From assembly GCA_044433165.1 (NCBI GenBank), contig JAWXTX010000100.1, forward strand, positions 1-9,905: a stretch of 9,905 nt of DNA, read 5' to 3'. Shown here piece by piece: positions 5,729 to 9,905 of the stretch. A program made the position numbers and the translations under genes. The notes under the pieces were generated by a model, which ran no database searches, was not told the DNA's origin, and worked only from the letters and a program-made list of their open reading frames with translations. The stretch is from Ferrimonas sp044433165. Its GTDB lineage: Bacteria; Pseudomonadota; Gammaproteobacteria; Enterobacterales; Shewanellaceae. Position 1 is the first letter of the stretch; each line of letters begins with the position of its first letter.

Positions 5729-7471
5729 TTATTCATCCAAACCAATAATGTTGCCCTCGGCATCAATATCAATGGCCATGTAAGCTGGGCGCTCTGACAA
5801 CCCCGGCATGGTCATCACATTATCGGTTAAGGCGTAAATAAACCCTGCACCAGCGCATAACTTCAGTTCTCGTACCGGTACGGTAAAACCGGTTGGGGCG
5901 CCTTTTAAACTTGGATCGTGGCTGATAGATAAAGGCGATTTGGCCATACATAGCGGCAAATGAGCAAAACCCAGCGCGGTTAATTGGGCTAAATCCGCCT
6001 GCGCTTGCGGCAGTAATTCAACACCGGCACCACCATAACCTTGTTCAACCATCTGCTGCAGTTTCACAGCCAATGGTAAGTTGGTGTCATAGAGGTAGTT
6101 AAATTGACTTGGCTGCGTTAATGCTTGCAGTACTTGCTCGGCTAATACAGCGGCACCTTCGCCGCCTTTAGCAAAGGCTTCTGACAGCGCAACCGGTACC
6201 CCTAACGACGCCACTTGCTGGGCCAGCCACGTTAATTCTTCATCGGTATCTTGTGGGAAACGGTTAATGGCCACCACTGCCGGAATGCCATAGCGCGTTA
6301 CGTTATCAATATGCCATTTTAGGTTAGCAAAACCGGCACTTAAAGCGGCTTGATCTGGCGCAAAAATCGCCTCTGGCAATGGCTGACCTGGACGTAAATC
6401 GTATTGACCAGAGTTGGCCTTTAAGCCACGCAGGGTGGCGACAATAACCGCAGCATCTGGGTGCTTATCTGCGGCTCGCGCTTTAATGTTACAGGCTTTT
6501 TCAAAGCCCATATCGGAGCCAAAGCCTCCTTCGGTGACCACAACATCGGCCAGCGACAGGGCCATCTTATCGGCAATAATCGAGGAGTTACCGTGGGCGA
6601 TATTAGCAAAAGGCCCCGCGTGTACCAGTGTCGGTACCCCTTCGATGGTTTGCATCAGTGTCGGCTGCGCTGCTTCACGTAAAATAGCCGCCATCGCCCC
6701 TGCAACCTGCAACTGCTCAGCGGTTACCGGTTGGCCGTCTTGATCATACGCCAGCACCAGTTTGCCAATGCGCAAGCGCAAATCCGCTAAGTCGCTGGCC
6801 AGTGCCAATACGGCCATCAATTCTGACGCAGCAGTAATATCAAAACCGCTTTCACGCTCTATCCCATTAGCGCTAGAGCCGGGACGATTAATGCCAATGG
6901 TGATCCGGCGTAAGGCGCGATCATTCATGTCCACACTGCGACGCCAAACAATGCGGTTCACATCCATATTCAAACGCGGTAAACCGGTTTTGGCCGTAAA
7001 ACCCTCACCGAGTTGTTGTTCATGAAACAAACGCGCATCTAACGCAGACGCCGCTAAGTTATGCGCGGCTGCAACCGCATGGATGTCACCGGTGAGATGC
7101 AGATTCAACTCCTCCATTGGCACAACTTGGCTATAGCCACCGCCGGCAGCACCACCTTTTACCCCAAATACGGGCCCCATGGATGGCTGCCGAATGCAAG
7201 CCATAACCGATTGACCAATGTGCTTTAGCCCTTGAGCCAAACCAATGGTAGTTACGGTTTTGCCTTCACCTAAAGGCGTTGGGGTAATGGCGGTAACCAC
7301 CACAAGCTTACCTTGGGGTTGCTGTTGAGCACGGGTTAATAACGACAGACTTATTTTCGCTTTCGTGTGGCCATGTGGCATCAATTCATGGGCTAAGATC
7401 CCCGCCTGAGCGGCAATTTCAGCAATGGGTTGAAGCGTGGCTTCCCGTGATAGAGTTAAATCAGATTTCAT
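5729..7471 (-). CDS. fhs: Formate-tetrahydrofolate ligase
   Basis: This 580-residue enzyme joins formate to tetrahydrofolate with ATP to give 10-formyl-tetrahydrofolate, feeding the cytoplasmic one-carbon pool for purines, fMet-tRNA and, through FolD, serine and methionine synthesis. Full length for the family, it carries the P-loop TPTPLGEGKT (63-72), the FTHFS signature GVKGGAAGGGY (103-113) followed by SQVVPMEELNLHLTGD, NRPGSSANGIERESGFDITAASE, and AHGNSSIIAD. The second signature region reads VATLRGLKANSGQ (344-356) and departs from the common VATVRALKxHGG, probably a subgroup variation. The ribosome site is weak: only TTGAG, 2 bases before the ATG. No folate gene adjoins it. The upstream spacer has a perfect palindrome at 7501-7517 that may be regulatory. 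The identification is firm. Confidence 0.97.
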   Translation of the reverse strand: MKSDLTLSREATLQPIAEIAAQAGILAHELMPHGHTKAKISLSLLTRAQQQPQGKLVVVTAITPTPLGEGKTVTTIGLAQGLKHIGQSVMACIRQPSMGPVFGVKGGAAGGGYSQVVPMEELNLHLTGDIHAVAAAHNLAASALDARLFHEQQLGEGFTAKTGLPRLNMDVNRIVWRRSVDMNDRALRRITIGINRPGSSANGIERESGFDITAASELMAVLALASDLADLRLRIGKLVLAYDQDGQPVTAEQLQVAGAMAAILREAAQPTLMQTIEGVPTLVHAGPFANIAHGNSSIIADKMALSLADVVVTEGGFGSDMGFEKACNIKARAADKHPDAAVIVATLRGLKANSGQYDLRPGQPLPEAIFAPDQAALSAGFANLKWHIDNVTRYGIPAVVAINRFPQDTDEELTWLAQQVASLGVPVALSEAFAKGGEGAAVLAEQVLQALTQPSQFNYLYDTNLPLAVKLQQMVEQGYGGAGVELLPQAQADLAQLTALGFAHLPLCMAKSPLSISHDPSLKGAPTGFTVPVRELKLCAGAGFIYALTDNVMTMPGLSERPAYMAIDIDAEGNIIGLDE

Positions 7472-7500
7472 AGCTCAACAGTACCATTAGTATCTTGGAG

Positions 7501-7517
7501 GAATGTGTTACACATTC
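7501..7517. promoter_or_regulatory. Perfect 17-bp palindrome upstream of fhs
   Basis: GAATGTGT and ACACATTC flank a single central T, a fully symmetrical 8-1-8 site starting 30 bases upstream of the fhs start. A further half-site, CACATTCC, lies at 7583-7590. It could be an operator controlling fhs or a short hairpin in its leader. I do not recognise it as the box of a named regulator: PurR, ArgR, Crp and Fnr sites do not fit. Confidence 0.4.
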
Positions 7518-7614
7518 ACAGGTAGGGGCGCGAATTGTAACGTAACTTTCTCAGATCTCGGCACACAAAGCGTGAGGAGCATCACATTCCATATTGGAGG
7601 TTTGGAGTTGATTT

Positions 7615-7650
7615 AAGAACAGTGCGTTAGAAAAAAGCACTGTTCTTTTT
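7615..7650 (+). terminator. Strong rho-independent terminator, best on plus strand
   Basis: AAGAACAGTGC (7615-7625) and GCACTGTTCTT (7637-7647) form a perfect 11-bp stem with an 11-base A-rich loop, followed by more Ts (CTTTTTC). On the minus strand the tail is only CTTAAATC, though it could still end the gene at 7724-8182, whose stop is 74 bases away. No plus-strand protein gene precedes it, since fhs upstream is on the minus strand. Confidence 0.78.
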
Positions 7651-7723
7651 CAAAGAATGAGGTTAATGGTTGCCATTGTTTACTGACGTCCATGAGTCGA
7701 GAGCATGGTAAGCGACCACACTT

Positions 7724-8182
7724 TTATTTTATTGGACAGGGCTCGCTGGTTAACCGCACCCATCCACCATTGCTGCTCGCACTCCAACCATATAAGGCAC
7801 CTGCATCTACAGAGTTGCGGTCATCAAATTCCCTCAACGAGGCAACTAAACATTCATCTTTATACGAAGAGATCTCCGCAGCACTCTCCTCGAGGTAATA
7901 CTCTTCAGCCTGAGCGTACGCCAATGCACCAAATGGATTGGTGCCATAAGTAACAAGCTGAGTAAGCCACCCTTTCCTTGGTGATTTATCTTGCTTATTC
8001 ACGGCTTCTGACGCTACCGCCGTGAGCACCTGGCGGTCTGATGAAGCTCCAAGAGTCGCCGCTATTGGTTCAATGCAAACATCATAATGCTCCGCGCTGC
8101 AACCTCGGCTAAGGCTTGAAAACGAGGTGCTTGAGATAACCACAAACAAAATTAAAAATAACATCCTAATCATAATACGCAT
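7724..8182 (-). CDS. Small secreted or periplasmic protein of unknown function
   Basis: I do not recognise this 152-residue protein. Residues 1 to about 26 form a signal-peptide-like segment: charged MRIMIRM, a hydrophobic stretch LFLILFVVISS, then a polar TSFSSLSRG. The rest has four cysteines (C28, C36, C111, C149), which could make two disulphides after export, and an aromatic, small-residue-rich end, LYGWSASSNGGWVRL. The middle (TYGTNPFGALAYAQAEEYYLEES) is probably partly helical. If C28 followed a lipobox it would be a lipoprotein, but SSLSRGC is a poor one. The start is uncertain: ATG at 8182, GTG at 8185, or internal ATGs at 8173 and 8164, none with a good ribosome site. It stands alone between fhs and the RTX gene. 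The signal peptide, the length and the protein-like composition argue that it is real. Confidence 0.62.
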   Translation of the reverse strand: MRIMIRMLFLILFVVISSTSFSSLSRGCSAEHYDVCIEPIAATLGASSDRQVLTAVASEAVNKQDKSPRKGWLTQLVTYGTNPFGALAYAQAEEYYLEESAAEISSYKDECLVASLREFDDRNSVDAGALYGWSASSNGGWVRLTSEPCPIK

Positions 8183-8663
8183 CACAATTTCACTTGACCT
8201 TTCCGTTATAACGTTTTGTTAAACAAAAGAAAAATCACTGGTTGTTTAATCTAAACCAGCGAACAGAGCAATATGTACAACTTGTGCGTTATTTTGACCA
8301 TGATCGGCTATAGGTTAACCACAACGAGACGGGCAACGACCGAAGTGCCACATTGTTGAGACGTGCATCACACATAGAATTGATCAAATTATCAGTAAAT
8401 AAATATTTGAAATGCGTCATATTTTTGACATTAACAAAACATCAAAAACGGAATAGACACATGGTGTTGCGCAAATGTGAGCCACCCGAGTTTCGACAAT
8501 TCAGTTACGCTCGTTACTGATAGCGGCCTGACTTTATCCATTAACGCAAAATATAAGGGCAACTCATTGAAAGTTGCCCTTATTATCTGAATTTAGAAAT
8601 ATGTTGTGTTACCTGTGCCGATTTATCTCATTCCAAGTTCAGGTAAAAGATGACACACCGAGC
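8183..8663. other. Intergenic region between the unknown secreted protein and the RTX gene
   Basis: These 481 bases hold no gene I can support. Next to the secreted-protein gene are two short perfect palindromes, CGTTATAACG (8204-8213) and TTTTGTT-A-AACAAAA (8214-8228). On the minus strand the first contains TATAAC, a plausible -10 with no good -35. An AT-rich stretch lies at about 8380-8450, with a consensus TTGACA at 8425-8430 on the plus strand but no matching -10. An imperfect 20-bp inverted repeat, 9 of 10 pairs, is at 8501-8520. The RTX terminator follows at 8548-8583. Confidence 0.5.
8548..8583 (-). terminator. Rho-independent terminator downstream of the RTX gene
   Basis: ATAAGGGCAACT (8553-8564) and AGTTGCCCTTAT (8572-8583) form a perfect 12-bp stem with a 7-base loop. 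On the minus strand the stem is followed by ATTTTG, a short T run, about 80 bases after the RTX stop codon. The plus-strand tail is TATCTG after TTAT, so minus-strand use is more likely. Confidence 0.8.
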
Positions 8664-9905
8664 TTAGCCAAGCCCGTTCCAATCCTCTTCGGATGATTGC
8701 AACGCTTGTTCATTCAGTTGCACATTTGTTACATCCGAGTCGGTCCAGATGGTGACGCTTTCACCGCTGTGATTGTGGAATTGGTACCCCTGCAGTTCCG
8801 TCACATCCACGCCTTCCGCTTGATAATGCGCAGCCAAATCTGCATTCATGGATTGAGCATCGAGTTCAGCACTGTATTGCCAACCGCCGCCATCCAAATT
8901 CACTTGATCGGCACCCAATAATAGAAACACATCTTCAAGTGCATCTTGACTGCCATCATTATGCAATAGGCCATCCCCATCGCTTTCGGTTAGGATCTGC
9001 TCTAAGGCAATTTTAACCGATGTGGTTTCAATGCCATCTTCAATAATCAATGCCTCAATGCCATTCACACCTGTGGCCGTCATATCAATGATGCCATCCG
9101 CTTGACTGCCTGCATTTAATAAATCAAAGCCGCTACCACCATTAATGACACTGTCGGTAGCATCATACTGCAGGGTATCGTGGCCATCACCGCCATAAAG
9201 TTGGTCACTGCCACTGCCTCCATCTAGGCTATCGGAACCCGCTTCGCCAAAGAGTTGATCATCACCAGCGCCACCTTGCAGTTGGTCGTCACCCCATTCC
9301 CCTAAAAGGATGTCGGCGTGGTTACCGCCATCTAAGCGATCGGCTCCGTCACCGCCTTGCAATAAGTCATCGCCACTGCCGCCATACAATCGGTCGTCGC
9401 CTTCATCGCCCAGTAAGTGATCGACCCCACTTTGGCCATAGAGGGTATCGTTTTCGCTGCCACCTTGCAGTTGATCATCACCGTCACCGCCTTTGAGGTT
9501 ATCGACGCCTTCACCGCCAAGCAGAAGATCATCCCCATCCCCCCCATCAAGACGATCATTTCCCGCATCACCTAAAAGGAGATCGGTTCCATCATCGCCA
9601 AACAGTTGGTCATAACCTTCGCCACCGTACAGTTCGTCATTACCTTCTTCCCCTTGCAGCGTGTCGTTACCCTCGCCGCCCTGCAATTGATCATCTCCGG
9701 CACCCGCACTAAGTTTATCGTCCCCCTGCCCACCAGCTAACTCGTCAGCTCCAATGCCTGCAATCAGTTGATCATCGCCACTACCCCCCACTAAGGTGTT
9801 ATCGCCCTCCATTGCAAGGAGACGATCATCGCCTTCGCCGCCATCTAAATGGTCACGCCCCAAGCCACCTTCTAAGAGATCTTGGCCATCGCCACCATAC
9901 AATTC
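8664..9905 (-). CDS. RTX calcium-binding protein, C-terminal part (runs off right edge)
   Basis: The minus frame is open from the right edge to the stop at 8664, giving 414 codons. The start lies outside: the first codons here read ELYGGDGQD, which is repeat sequence. The visible part has two segments. First is a block of GGxGxDxLx nonapeptides (9117-9899), which bind calcium in a parallel beta-roll. Then comes a 150-residue C-terminal region containing IDMTATGVNGIEALIIEDG, VFLLLGADQVNLDGGGWQYS and HNHSGESVTIWTDSD, ending EEDWNGLG. This tail resembles the ends of large secreted RTX adhesins and agglutinins (hydrophobic-rich segment, then an LDGGGW motif), where the type I secretion signal lies. 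The protein is strongly acidic, as expected for folding only on meeting external calcium. Its activity cannot be told, since the N-terminal functional domains are missing. No secretion gene is in the window. A terminator follows the gene. Confidence 0.93.
   Translation of the reverse strand, partial: ELYGGDGQDLLEGGLGRDHLDGGEGDDRLLAMEGDNTLVGGSGDDQLIAGIGADELAGGQGDDKLSAGAGDDQLQGGEGNDTLQGEEGNDELYGGEGYDQLFGDDGTDLLLGDAGNDRLDGGDGDDLLLGGEGVDNLKGGDGDDQLQGGSENDTLYGQSGVDHLLGDEGDDRLYGGSGDDLLQGGDGADRLDGGNHADILLGEWGDDQLQGGAGDDQLFGEAGSDSLDGGSGSDQLYGGDGHDTLQYDATDSVINGGSGFDLLNAGSQADGIIDMTATGVNGIEALIIEDGIETTSVKIALEQILTESDGDGLLHNDGSQDALEDVFLLLGADQVNLDGGGWQYSAELDAQSMNADLAAHYQAEGVDVTELQGYQFHNHSGESVTIWTDSDVTNVQLNEQALQSSEEDWNGLG
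9117..9899 (-). repeat. RTX nonapeptide repeat array (29 units of 27 bp)
   Basis: Reading from 9899 downward, 27 consecutive nonapeptides (YGGDGQDLL, EGGLGRDHL, DGGEGDDRL and so on to YGGDGHDTL) run without any insertion or deletion. A degenerate unit follows, QYDATDSVI, and then a last good one, NGGSGFDLL. A few units depart from consensus: LAMEGDNTL, QGGSENDTL and DGGNHADIL. At DNA level the 27-bp units have diverged in codon choice, so the array is old and not a recent expansion. It continues beyond the window. Confidence 0.92.

Noticed and set aside
6414..6743. A 109-codon plus-strand open frame within fhs
   Set aside because: It is antisense to well-conserved fhs sequence and has no ribosome site or recognisable features.
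8425..8583. Possible plus-strand small RNA from the consensus TTGACA at 8425-8430 to the hairpin at 8553-8583
   Set aside because: No acceptable -10 lies 16-18 bases from TTGACA, and the hairpin's T-rich tail is better on the minus strand, where it fits as the RTX terminator.
9117..9899. Regular short repeats that could suggest a CRISPR array
   Set aside because: The 27-bp period codes in frame for GGxGxDxLx nonapeptides with no spacers, so it is an RTX protein repeat.

Overview
The window looks like chromosomal DNA of a marine-type gammaproteobacterium of moderate GC content, near Alteromonadales or a related order. This rests on protein style only: a TonB-dependent receptor of the type common in Alteromonas, Xanthomonas and Caulobacter, a GH13 alpha-glucosidase similar to halophile and Xanthomonas enzymes, a UPF0181 (YoaH) small protein, and a long RTX protein. 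No rRNA or tRNA gene is present to fix the taxonomy.

Layout from left to right. At 1-1718 (minus) is the N-terminal 572 residues of a TonB-dependent outer-membrane receptor that runs off the left edge. A 632-base spacer with two nearly identical palindromic sites separates it from a divergent GH13 alpha-glucosidase (2351-3985, plus). Together they look like an alpha-glucoside or maltodextrin uptake and hydrolysis locus under one local regulator whose gene is not in the window. A 52-codon UPF0181 gene with a GTG start (4124-4282, plus) follows. It converges on ridA (4358-4732, minus) across a strong bidirectional terminator.

A divergent spacer of about 300 bases with a perfect hairpin leads to a peroxiredoxin-like gene with a CPYC active site (5036-5626, plus). 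This converges on fhs, formate-tetrahydrofolate ligase (5729-7471, minus). Upstream of fhs are a 17-bp perfect palindrome and a strong plus-strand terminator with no recognisable plus-strand gene before it. Next come a small, probably secreted, four-cysteine protein of unknown function (7724-8182, minus) and an AT-rich spacer. The window ends in the C-terminal part of a large RTX calcium-binding protein (8664-9905, minus), with 27 nonapeptide repeats in perfect register plus two more imperfect or final units.

Most of the window is ordinary metabolism. I found no CRISPR array, insertion sequence, phage gene or defence system. The least explained items are the paired operator-like sites in the sugar locus, the palindrome and orphan terminator upstream of fhs, and the uncharacterised secreted protein.
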